A program made the position numbers and the translations under genes. From assembly GCA_022712235.1 (NCBI GenBank), contig JALAGW010000134.1, positions 1 through 10,654 on the forward strand: DNA of 10,654 nucleotides, read 5' to 3'. This document shows positions 1 to 6,685 of this stretch, piece after piece (the stretch's first letter is position 1; each line of letters opens with the position of its first letter). Origin of the DNA: Brevundimonas sp. GTDB taxonomy: Bacteria; Pseudomonadota; Alphaproteobacteria; Caulobacterales; Caulobacteraceae. The notes beneath the pieces are model-generated. The model did no database searches. It saw nothing but the letters and a program-made list of their open reading frames with translations, and was not told the DNA's origin.

Positions 1-8
1 ATCCCCAA

Positions 9-33
9 CCCTTCCCCCATCAAGGGGGAAGGG
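9..33 (-). terminator. Perfect G/C-rich hairpin behind glyQ, possible terminator or dispersed repeat
   Basis: A 10-bp perfect stem (9-18 pairs with 24-33) closes a 5-nt loop. It lies 23 nt past the glyQ stop codon, so in the leftward transcript it would fold just after glyQ. No clear U-tract follows, so a classical intrinsic terminator is only one reading. The purine-strand/pyrimidine-strand arms made of runs of C and G resemble short palindromic intergenic repeats that are common in Caulobacterales genomes. That second reading rests on general knowledge and is not shown by this window, which holds only one copy. Confidence 0.45.
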
Positions 34-56
34 GGCTTGCGCTTCACCGTCAATCG

Positions 57-944
57 TCAAGCTGTCGCCTTCTCATGTTCGACCTGCGCCAGGGCGCAGG
101 CTTTGCACAGGTCGCGGATGCGGCCGATGTAGCTCTGGCGTTCGGCGACGGCGATGGCGCCGCGGGCGTCCATCAGGTTGAACAGGTGCGAGGCCTTCAG
201 CACCTGGTCATAGGCGGGCAGGACCAGGGGCTGGCCTTGCGGTCCCTTCAGCGTCAGGAAGTGGGCGGCCTCGCGCTCCATGTCCTCGAAGCGGCGCTTC
301 AGCGCGGCGACGTCATAGCCGTGGAAGTTGGCTTCGGACTGCTGGCGCTCGTTCTCGAGGAAGACCTCGCCGTAGGTCAGGCCTTCCTTGTTGAACTTCA
401 GGTCATAGACGTTGTCGACGCCCTGGACATACATGGCCAGACGCTCCAGCCCGTAGGTCAGCTCGCCCGAGACCACGTCGACCTCGATGCCGCCGACGCC
501 CTGGAAATAGGTGAACTGCGTCACCTCCATGCCGTCGCACCAGACCTCCCAGCCCAGCCCCCAGGCGCCGACGGTGGGGTTTTCCCAGTCGTCCTCGACG
601 AAGCGGATGTCGTGCAGCTTGGGGTCGATGCCGATGGCGGCCAGGGAGCCGAGATAGAGCGCCTGCAGGTTGTCCGGGTTCGGCTTCAGGATGACCTGAT
701 ACTGGTAATAGTGCTGCAGCCGGTTGGGATTCTCGCCATAGCGGCCGTCGCCGGGACGGCGCGAGGGCTGAACATAGGCGGCCTTCCACGGCTTGGGACC
801 CAGAGCGCGCAGCACCGTTGCCGGGTGCAAGGTCCCGGCGCCGACCTCGATGTCATACGGCTGCAGAATGGCGCAGCCCTGCTCGCTCCAATAGTGATGC
901 AGGGTCAGGATCAGGTCCTGAAAGGATAGGGGCTCGGTCGTCAC
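57..944 (-). CDS. glyQ: Glycine--tRNA ligase alpha subunit
   Basis: This is the catalytic alpha chain of the heterotetrameric (alpha2 beta2) bacterial glycyl-tRNA synthetase, which activates glycine with ATP and charges tRNA-Gly in the cytoplasm. The product has 295 residues, close to the usual length of about 300. It opens with the family's characteristic start (LSFQDLILTLHHYW, then the GCAILQPYD segment at residues 23-31). The class II motif 2 region lies at about residues 56-77 (AYVQPSRRPGDGRYGENPNR) and motif 3 at about 165-174 (GLERLAMYVQ). The start codon is GTG (942-944). No good Shine-Dalgarno sequence precedes it, but no in-frame ATG fits the family better. The beta subunit gene glyS is not seen and may lie beyond the left edge. 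A 187-nt gap containing an inverted-repeat element separates it from ispE upstream, so it probably has its own promoter. Confidence 0.97.
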   Translation of the reverse strand: MTTEPLSFQDLILTLHHYWSEQGCAILQPYDIEVGAGTLHPATVLRALGPKPWKAAYVQPSRRPGDGRYGENPNRLQHYYQYQVILKPNPDNLQALYLGSLAAIGIDPKLHDIRFVEDDWENPTVGAWGLGWEVWCDGMEVTQFTYFQGVGGIEVDVVSGELTYGLERLAMYVQGVDNVYDLKFNKEGLTYGEVFLENERQQSEANFHGYDVAALKRRFEDMEREAAHFLTLKGPQGQPLVLPAYDQVLKASHLFNLMDARGAIAVAERQSYIGRIRDLCKACALAQVEHEKATA

Positions 945-1026
945 GGCGGCTCGTTTTCGCAGCGCAAAATTTGAGCGCGGACCCTAGAGGGCGGCGGGGC
1001 CGAGTTCAACCGGACGGCCCGCCATT

Positions 1027-1131
1027 CCGTCATCCCGGCCCAGCGGCGTAGCCGCGCCGAGCCGGGACCGCTCCAGACGCCGGCGCTTCCTGCGATCCCG
1101 GACAAGCGCTTCGCGCTTTCCGGGATGACGG
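1027..1131. repeat. 105-bp palindromic intergenic element with 12-bp inverted ends
   Basis: The ends form a perfect 12-bp inverted repeat (CCGTCATCCCGG at 1027-1038, its complement at 1120-1131). Inside are two further hairpins. One pairs 1034-1039 with 1061-1066 and contains an inner 5-bp stem (1043-1047 with 1051-1055). The other is long: 1095-1102 pairs with 1119-1126 and continues as 1104-1109 with 1113-1118 around a TTC loop, with a single bulged C at 1103. The element begins at the base right after the ispE stop codon (1132-1134). It could act as a terminator or stabiliser for the ispE transcript. The structure suggests a mobile, non-coding REP- or MITE-like element; that is inference from shape, as only one copy is in view. 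The rest of the ispE-glyQ gap (945-1026) shows no convincing motif. Confidence 0.7.
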
Positions 1132-1989
1132 TCAGTGAAGGATGCAGGGCCTCGCCCACCAGCCGGGCCGTTGCAGCGCCAGCGCCGCGCCCTCGGCCGC
1201 CGCCGCATCCTCGAACAGACCGAAGACCGTCGCGCCAGAACCCGACATCCGCGTCAAACGACAGCCCAGCGCGGCCCGCATGGCCGACAGGGCCTCGGCA
1301 ATGCCCGGCGTAACGCGCAGGGCGGGCGCCTCCAGATCATTGCGCTGATGCGCCAGCCAGTTGATCACGGCGACGGGCGACCAGTCGTCGGGCGCTGCGG
1401 GACAGTCGGCGCCGCCCGCGGGCGCGTCATCGTAGGCGCGATAAACCGCCCCCGTCGGTGACGGCAGGCCGGGGTTCAACAAGACGGCGTGCAGCGGCGG
1501 CAGGCGCGGCTCGTCGCGCAGGTCGTCGCCCCGGCCGGTCGCCCAGGCCGGACGGGCGCGCAGGCACATGGGGCCGTCCGCCCCGACCACGCCCGCAACG
1601 CCTTCCAGCGCCGCCTCGTCCAGATCGAGGTCCAGCAGCTGGGCCGCCAATCGGATGGCTGTCCCGGCGTCCGCCGAACCACCGCCCAGACCAGCCGCGA
1701 TGGGCAGTTGCTTGTCCAGCGTCACCGCCACCGATGGCGCGCCGATCCCGACGGCCTCACCCAGAGCTCGCAGCCCCCGCAGGATCAGATTGTCGCCCTC
1801 GCCCGCCAAGGCCCCGCCGAACGGGCCGGTCACGCTCAGGGACAGGGCGTCGGCGCGCGCGACCGTCACGGCGTCGCCCACGTCAGCGAAGGCGACCAGA
1901 CTGGCCAGGGGATGATAGCCGTCGTCCGCCAGCGGCCCGACGTGCAGGAAGAGATTGATCTTGGCCGGAGCCAGGCCGGTCAGCGTCAC
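1132..1989 (-). CDS. ispE: 4-diphosphocytidyl-2-C-methyl-D-erythritol kinase
   Basis: This is a GHMP-family kinase that phosphorylates CDP-methylerythritol with ATP, the fourth step of the non-mevalonate (MEP) pathway to isopentenyl diphosphate. The 285 residues match the family length. Visible motifs are PAKINLFLHV at the N terminus (catalytic Lys10), the glycine-rich GHMP ATP loop at about residues 95-110 (LPIAAGLGGGSADAGT), the catalytic Asp138 within GADGP (the family more often has GADVP), and the C-terminal MSGSGATVFGLF at 248-259. The start is GTG (1987-1989), only 4 nt after the TGA of the TPR gene and without a clear ribosome-binding site. This points to translational coupling by reinitiation. 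The TGA stop directly abuts an inverted-repeat element, but the protein does not look truncated. Confidence 0.96.
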   Translation of the reverse strand: MTLTGLAPAKINLFLHVGPLADDGYHPLASLVAFADVGDAVTVARADALSLSVTGPFGGALAGEGDNLILRGLRALGEAVGIGAPSVAVTLDKQLPIAAGLGGGSADAGTAIRLAAQLLDLDLDEAALEGVAGVVGADGPMCLRARPAWATGRGDDLRDEPRLPPLHAVLLNPGLPSPTGAVYRAYDDAPAGGADCPAAPDDWSPVAVINWLAHQRNDLEAPALRVTPGIAEALSAMRAALGCRLTRMSGSGATVFGLFEDAAAAEGAALALQRPGWWARPCILH

Positions 1990-1993
1990 CGGA

Positions 1994-3883
1994 TCAGTCC
2001 GCGACGCCCGCGCCGCTGTCGTCGGTCGGTTCCTGACCCAGCTTGTCGCGCAGCTTGGCCTCGACCTCGGCCTTGCGTTCGGCGTCGACCTCCAGGGTCA
2101 GGACGCGGTTCCACTGGAAGCCCGCCTCGCGCTGGCGGCCCACGGCCCAGTAGGCGTCGCCCAGATGGTCGTTGATCTCGGCGTTGGCGGGCTCCTTGGC
2201 CACGGCCTCCTCCAGCGTCGTCACCGCCACGTCGAACTGGCCCCGGCGATACTGGGCCCACCCCAGCGAGTCCTGGATATTGCCGTCCGACGGATCGGCG
2301 GCATGGGCGCGCGCGATCATCTCGGCCCCCTGCTCCACGCGAGTTCCGCTGTCGACCCACAGGTAGCCGAGGTAGTTCAACACGGTCGGATTGTTCGGCT
2401 GTTTCTGCAGGGCGGCCCACAGCTCGGCCTCGGCCTCAGGCTTGCGGTTCAGCGCCTCATAGGCCGCGCCGCGCAGGAAGTTCACCTCATAGCCCTGTCC
2501 CTCCACGTTCAGCAGGGAACCGTTCAGCACCGTCAGGGCCTCGTCATAGCGTTTCATCTGCACCAACTGGCCGGCCAGCAGATAGGCGATGGACGCCTCG
2601 TGCGGGCGCGTCTCGGCGGCGCGACGCAACTCGGCCAGTGCTTCGTCGGCCAGCCCGTCCTTCTCAAGACTCAGCGCGCGCTGAACACGAGCGGCGGCGT
2701 ACAATTCCGGGTCCTGCGCGCCCACCTGGGCCAGGGCCGCGCGCGCCGCCGGCTCGAGCTCGGCCTGCTGCAGGGTCTGGCCGATCAGGAAGCGATTCTC
2801 ATTGGTGGGTTCGAGGTTCAACGCCAGGCGGAGATAGACGACGCCGAACTCCAGCGCGCGCTGGGCGATGATCTGATCGGCGGCGATCTTTAACGCCAGG
2901 GCCGCGCCCTGGCGCCAGGTCGGCACCGCCGGCGGCCGCCCCTTGGCCAGCACCCGCGCGCGGGCGGACTGCGTCATCCGATCGGTTGCGCCCGCCGTGA
3001 CGGCGGCGTCGTACTGCGCCAGAGCCTCGTCACGCTTGCCGCGCCGCTCCAGGAACTCGCCATAGGGCAACCGGAACAGACGCGAGGCCAGGGCGTGGCT
3101 GGTCAGGTCGCGCCATTCGGCGTCGGCCTCGTCATAGCGGCGGCGCAGCTCCAGCAGCCGGGCGCGATTGGCGCGCGCCACCAGGGTGCTGATCGGATCG
3201 AGATCGGTCGGCGGCGAGGCCAGGGCGCGGTCCCAGTCTCCGGCGGCGGCGGCGATCCATGGCTGGACATAGAGGCCGGCGCGGGCGTGCGGCTCGCCGA
3301 CAGGCGCCGCCGTCAGCATGGCGTTCGCTTTGCGCGCGTCGCCGCCGACAAAGGTCTGCACCGCCGCAACCAGACGCCCGGCCTGAACGATGACCGGCGA
3401 GACGCCCTCCCCTTCCGGCGCGATCCGGGCGGCGACGTCGAGGTCCCCCGCCAGCAGGGAGGCGGTGAAGGCCTGTTCGCGCACGCGCGGCTGTTCGGGG
3501 GTCAGGGCCTCGACCCGCGCCAGATAGTCGGCGCCAGTCTCGCTCTCGCCGCTGGTCAGGGCGTTGCGGCCCGCGAGATAATAGCCGTAGGCGCTGCGCC
3601 CCTCGGCGTCGGTCGGAATCGGCGCCCAGATCGCCGGGATAGGCGGGGTCTCCGGGGTCGCCGGTTCGTCGGCGATGATGATTTCAGGGGCCTGGCTTTC
3701 GGCGTCAGCCGGGACAGCCGTGTCCGGCTTCGGGGACGCCTCGACCTCGACAGCCGGCTCAGCCTGCTGCGGCGCGGCCTCGACGGGCGGCGGCGCTTCC
3801 TGCGCCAGAGACGGCGCGGCCGCCCCCAGGGCGATCAGGGAGGCGGCGGCGAACAGGGCGGAGCGGCGGAAGGCGAAGCGCAT
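1994..3883 (-). CDS. Secreted tetratricopeptide-repeat protein
   Basis: A 629-residue protein, probably periplasmic or envelope-associated, of unknown specific role. It begins with a signal peptide (MRFAFRRSAL, a hydrophobic stretch, and a likely cut after APSLA near residue 27). A Pro/Glu/Ala-rich linker follows to about residue 85. The rest is an alpha-solenoid with several TPR-like units, clearest between about 395 and 595 (for example AYLLAGQLVQMKRYDEALTV, DSLGWAQYRRGQFDVAV and NDHLGDAYWAVGRQREAG). The ATG at 3883 was chosen over a reading frame extending 45 codons upstream because it has a GAAGGG Shine-Dalgarno 7 nt away and starts a proper signal peptide. It sits between the ETF-QO gene (55-nt gap) and ispE (4-nt gap). 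TPR proteins usually act as assembly or partner-binding scaffolds; a link to MEP metabolism is not implied. Confidence 0.9.
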   Translation of the reverse strand: MRFAFRRSALFAAASLIALGAAAPSLAQEAPPPVEAAPQQAEPAVEVEASPKPDTAVPADAESQAPEIIIADEPATPETPPIPAIWAPIPTDAEGRSAYGYYLAGRNALTSGESETGADYLARVEALTPEQPRVREQAFTASLLAGDLDVAARIAPEGEGVSPVIVQAGRLVAAVQTFVGGDARKANAMLTAAPVGEPHARAGLYVQPWIAAAAGDWDRALASPPTDLDPISTLVARANRARLLELRRRYDEADAEWRDLTSHALASRLFRLPYGEFLERRGKRDEALAQYDAAVTAGATDRMTQSARARVLAKGRPPAVPTWRQGAALALKIAADQIIAQRALEFGVVYLRLALNLEPTNENRFLIGQTLQQAELEPAARAALAQVGAQDPELYAAARVQRALSLEKDGLADEALAELRRAAETRPHEASIAYLLAGQLVQMKRYDEALTVLNGSLLNVEGQGYEVNFLRGAAYEALNRKPEAEAELWAALQKQPNNPTVLNYLGYLWVDSGTRVEQGAEMIARAHAADPSDGNIQDSLGWAQYRRGQFDVAVTTLEEAVAKEPANAEINDHLGDAYWAVGRQREAGFQWNRVLTLEVDAERKAEVEAKLRDKLGQEPTDDSGAGVAD

Positions 3884-3917
3884 GGGCGGACCCTTCACGC
3901 TTTCCCTTCCGCCCGCA

Positions 3918-3933
3918 AGGGGCTGAAACCCCT
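3918..3933 (-). other. Short hairpin between the ETF-QO and TPR genes
   Basis: A 5-bp stem (3918-3922 with 3929-3933, AGGGG/CCCCT) closes a 6-nt loop in the 55-nt gap between two co-directional genes. No U-tract follows, and an alternative 4-bp pairing competes. It may be a weak processing or attenuation site, or chance. Confidence 0.25.
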
Positions 3934-3938
3934 CAGGC

Positions 3939-5693
3939 TTACATGTTGGGGTAGTTGGGGCCGCCGCCGCCTTCCGGCGTGGTCCAGACGATGTTCTGCG
4001 ACGGGTCCTTGATGTCACAGGTTTTGCAGTGGACGCAGTTCTGGGCGTTGATCTGGAAGCGCGGGTTCTGGCCCTGCTCGTCGGTCAGCACCTCATAGAC
4101 GCCCGCCGGGCAATAGAGCCGCGCCGGTTCGCCATACTTGGGCAGGTTGACCTCGATCGGCACCGAGGGGTTCAGCAGCTTCAGGTGGGCCGGCTGGTCC
4201 TCGGCGTGGTTGGTGTTGGAGATGAAGACGCTCGACAGCTTGTCGAACGACAGCTTCCCGTCCGGTTTGGGATAGGTGATCGGCTTGAAGTCCTTGGCCA
4301 GACCGGTCGAGGCCGCGTCCGTCTTGGTGTGGCGCATGGTGCCGAAGAAGGAGAAGCCGCCGGTCAGGTGGTTGACCCACATGTCGAACATGGAAACCGC
4401 TCCGCCCATCATGGTGCCCAGCTTGGACAGCATGGGCTTGGCGTTGCGAACGATCTTCAGCTCCTTATAGACCCACGACGCCTTGTAGGCCTCTTCGTAG
4501 ACGTCCAGCACGTCGCCCTCGCGGCCCGCGATCACGGCCTCATAGGCGGCGTCGGCGGCCAGCATACCGGTCTTCATGGCGTTGTGGCTGCCCTTGATGC
4601 GGGGCACGTTCACGAAGCCCGCCGAGCAGCCGATCAGGGCGCCGCCGGGGAAGGCCAGCCTGGGCACCGACTGGAAGCCGCCCTCGGTGATGGCCCGCGC
4701 GCCATAGGAGATGCGCGTCCCGCCCTCAAGGTGCTCGGCGATGGCCGGGTGGTGCTTGAACTGCTGGAACTCGTCGAACGGCGACAGATAGGGGTTCTGG
4801 TAGTTCAGGTGCACCACGAAGCCGACCGACACATAGCGATCGCCGAAGTGGTAGAGGAAGGACCCGCCGCCCGTCTTGTCGTCCAGGGGCCAGCCGGTCG
4901 TGTGCTGGACCAGGCCCGGCTGGTGCTTCTCGGCCGGGATCTGCCACAGCTCCTTCAGGCCGATGCCGAACTTCTGCGGGTCCGAGTTCGCGGTCAGGTC
5001 ATGGCGGGCCATGATGGTCTTGGCCAGCGAACCGCGCACGCCCTCCGCGATGAAGACATACTTGCCGTGCAGTTCCAGGCCGGGCTGGAACTCGCCGGTC
5101 GGCTTGCCCTCGCGGTCGATGCCGAAGACGCCGGCGACGACGCCCTTCACCCGGCCCGAAGGCTCATCCCAGACGACGTGGCTGGCAGCCATGCCGGGAT
5201 AGACCTCGACGCCCAGGGCTTCCGCCTGCTCGCCCAGCCAGCGCGCGACATTGCCCAGGGAGGCGATGTAGCAGCCGTGGTTGTGCATGAAGGGCGGCAT
5301 GGCGAACATCGGCAGCGAGGCCTGCCCCTGCGGCCCCAGCACCAGGAACTTGTCCGTCTTGACCGGGGTCTCCAGCGGCGCGCCGCGTTCCTTCCAGTCG
5401 GGGAAGAGCTCGTTCAGGGCCTTGGGATCGATCACGGCGCCCGACAGGATATGGCCGCCGATCTCGGCGGACTTCTCGAGCACAGCGACGGAAATCTCCT
5501 TGCCGTCCTTCTCGGCGCGCTGCTTCAGGCGGATGGCGGCGGACAGGCCGGCGGGGCCGCCGCCGACGATGACGACGTCATATTCCATGACCTCGCGCTC
5601 GACGCCTTCCAGCGCTTCCGCCGGCGGGAGCTTGTCGATGACGGCTTCCTGCCAGGCGTTGATCGCGCCGCCTTCGATCGCTTGCTCAGCCAT
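3939..5693 (-). CDS. Electron transfer flavoprotein-ubiquinone oxidoreductase
   Basis: ETF-QO (EC 1.5.5.1) is a membrane-associated FAD and [4Fe-4S] protein that passes electrons from reduced electron transfer flavoprotein to ubiquinone. It thereby couples fatty-acid and amino-acid dehydrogenases to the respiratory chain. The 584 residues match the family. A Rossmann FAD motif lies at about 39-50 (DVVIVGGGPAGL). Near the C terminus, Cys528 (in YCPAGVYE) and the triad Cys553, Cys556 and Cys559 (NCVHCKTC, then DIKDP) supply the four iron-sulfur ligands. The ATG at 5693 is preceded by AGGGGAA and GAGGA purine-rich sequences. It carries about 38 residues before the FAD motif, consistent with bacterial relatives. 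The genes for ETF alpha and beta are not in the window. It is the first gene of the leftward run and faces the uracil-DNA glycosylase gene across an 86-nt promoter region. Confidence 0.97.
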   Translation of the reverse strand: MAEQAIEGGAINAWQEAVIDKLPPAEALEGVEREVMEYDVVIVGGGPAGLSAAIRLKQRAEKDGKEISVAVLEKSAEIGGHILSGAVIDPKALNELFPDWKERGAPLETPVKTDKFLVLGPQGQASLPMFAMPPFMHNHGCYIASLGNVARWLGEQAEALGVEVYPGMAASHVVWDEPSGRVKGVVAGVFGIDREGKPTGEFQPGLELHGKYVFIAEGVRGSLAKTIMARHDLTANSDPQKFGIGLKELWQIPAEKHQPGLVQHTTGWPLDDKTGGGSFLYHFGDRYVSVGFVVHLNYQNPYLSPFDEFQQFKHHPAIAEHLEGGTRISYGARAITEGGFQSVPRLAFPGGALIGCSAGFVNVPRIKGSHNAMKTGMLAADAAYEAVIAGREGDVLDVYEEAYKASWVYKELKIVRNAKPMLSKLGTMMGGAVSMFDMWVNHLTGGFSFFGTMRHTKTDAASTGLAKDFKPITYPKPDGKLSFDKLSSVFISNTNHAEDQPAHLKLLNPSVPIEVNLPKYGEPARLYCPAGVYEVLTDEQGQNPRFQINAQNCVHCKTCDIKDPSQNIVWTTPEGGGGPNYPNM

Positions 5694-5730
5694 CTTCCCC
5701 TGAATCCTCGTTATCGTCGTGGTTATCCGT

Positions 5731-5760
5731 CTTATCGTGAGGTGACGCAGCGGCGGTCAA
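5731..5760 (-). promoter_or_regulatory. Candidate sigma-70-type promoter of the ETF-QO gene
   Basis: On the minus strand TTGACC (5760 to 5755) is followed after 18 nt by GATAAG (5736 to 5731). This resembles a housekeeping -35/-10 pair and would give a leader of roughly 30 nt. The -10 box overlaps one of several TTATC repeats (plus strand 5711, 5723, 5732 and 5764), so the same bases might also be an operator. Prediction by eye only. Confidence 0.4.
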
Positions 5761-5779
5761 GGCTTATCCCTGTCACGGA

Positions 5780-6592
5780 ATGACGCCTCAGCCCCTCGAC
5801 GCCGCCGCAACCGAAGCCCTGCTCGCCTTCTGGCGCGATGCGGGTGTGGACGCCTGCTATCTGGACGAGCCGGTCGATCGCACGGTCTTCGTCGCCCCGC
5901 CCGCGCCGCAGGCAGTGCAAAAGACCTCGGCCACGGTCACCGCCCTGCATGGAGGCATGTCCAGCGCGGACGCCGTCAGCGAGGCGCGCCGCCTCGCCGC
6001 CGCCGCGACCTCGATGGATGAGCTGGCCCAGGCGGTCGCCGCCTTCGAGGGCTGCTCCCTGCGGGCCATGGGGGCCAGACAGGCGGTATTCGCACGCGGC
6101 GATCCCAAGGGCTCCATCCTGCTGATCGGCGAGGCGCCGGGCGAGACCGAAGACCTGCGGGGCGAGCCCTTCGTCGGACAGGCCGGACAACTGCTGGACC
6201 GGATGCTGACGGCGGCGGGCCTGGCGGGCCAGGTCTTCATGACCAACACCGTCTTCTGGAAGCCGCCCGGAAACCGCTCGCCCTCGCCGCAGGAACAGGC
6301 CGCCTGCGCCCCCTTCGTGGAGCGCGCCTTCGCCCTGATGCAGCCCAAGGCCGTGCTTCTGGTCGGAGCAGCGGCGGCGAAATCAGTGATGAACACCGAA
6401 GACGGCCTGATGAAAATTCGCGGCCAGTGGCGTGAATGGCGACTGCAAGACGGCTCGGCCAGCGCCCCTGTCATGGCCACCCTGCACCCCGCCTTCCTGC
6501 TGCGTCAGCCCCAGGCCAAGCGGGTGGCCTGGGCCGACATGCTGTCGCTGGCGGCGCGCGTGGATACGGCCCAGGTTGAGCCGAACGCCTGA
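5780..6592 (+). CDS. Uracil-DNA glycosylase, family 4-like (alphaproteobacterial type)
   Basis: The predicted DNA repair enzyme removes uracil from DNA by cutting the N-glycosidic bond, the first step of base excision repair. Of its 270 residues, about 1-85 form a variable Ala/Pro-rich extension and the rest is the UDG fold. Motifs are GEAPGETED (117-125) followed by the GEPFVGQAGQLLDRML stretch, then the PPGNRSPSPQE loop (162-172), and the second active-site motif TLHPAFLLR (234-242). Canonical family 4 enzymes use four cysteines to hold a [4Fe-4S] cluster. Here Cys92 and Cys176 are at matching positions, but Phe89 and Trp160 occupy the other two. There is no KRRIH-type insert as in UdgX. 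The start ATG has only a weak GGA upstream. The gene is divergent from the ETF-QO gene and lies 93 nt ahead of a lytic transglycosylase gene on the same strand. Confidence 0.88.
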   Translation: MTPQPLDAAATEALLAFWRDAGVDACYLDEPVDRTVFVAPPAPQAVQKTSATVTALHGGMSSADAVSEARRLAAAATSMDELAQAVAAFEGCSLRAMGARQAVFARGDPKGSILLIGEAPGETEDLRGEPFVGQAGQLLDRMLTAAGLAGQVFMTNTVFWKPPGNRSPSPQEQAACAPFVERAFALMQPKAVLLVGAAAAKSVMNTEDGLMKIRGQWREWRLQDGSASAPVMATLHPAFLLRQPQAKRVAWADMLSLAARVDTAQVEPNA

Positions 6593-6685
6593 TTCAGGCA
6601 TGCTTGGCGACTGACGACCAGTCCACAGAGCGCTGACAATCCCGAGTCGAGACGGGAGCGGCGCCGACGAAGGGGGCCGCCGCGT

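Noticed and set aside
75..929. A 284-codon open frame on the plus strand opposite glyQ
   Set aside because: glyQ is unmistakable on the other strand; this frame shows no family features.
3884..4018. A 45-codon upstream extension of the TPR protein overlapping the ETF-QO gene
   Set aside because: The extension is Arg/Ser/Pro-rich, would bury the signal peptide inside the protein, and the downstream ATG has a good Shine-Dalgarno sequence.
4029..5783. A 584-codon open frame on the plus strand opposite the ETF-QO gene
   Set aside because: Same length range as the real gene on the other strand, His/Val/Gly/Arg-rich with no family motifs; an antisense shadow.
6587..6599. GCCTGA-T-TCAGGC palindrome at the end of the UDG gene
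   Set aside because: As an RNA it allows only a 5-bp stem with a 3-nt loop and no U-tract; too weak to call a terminator.
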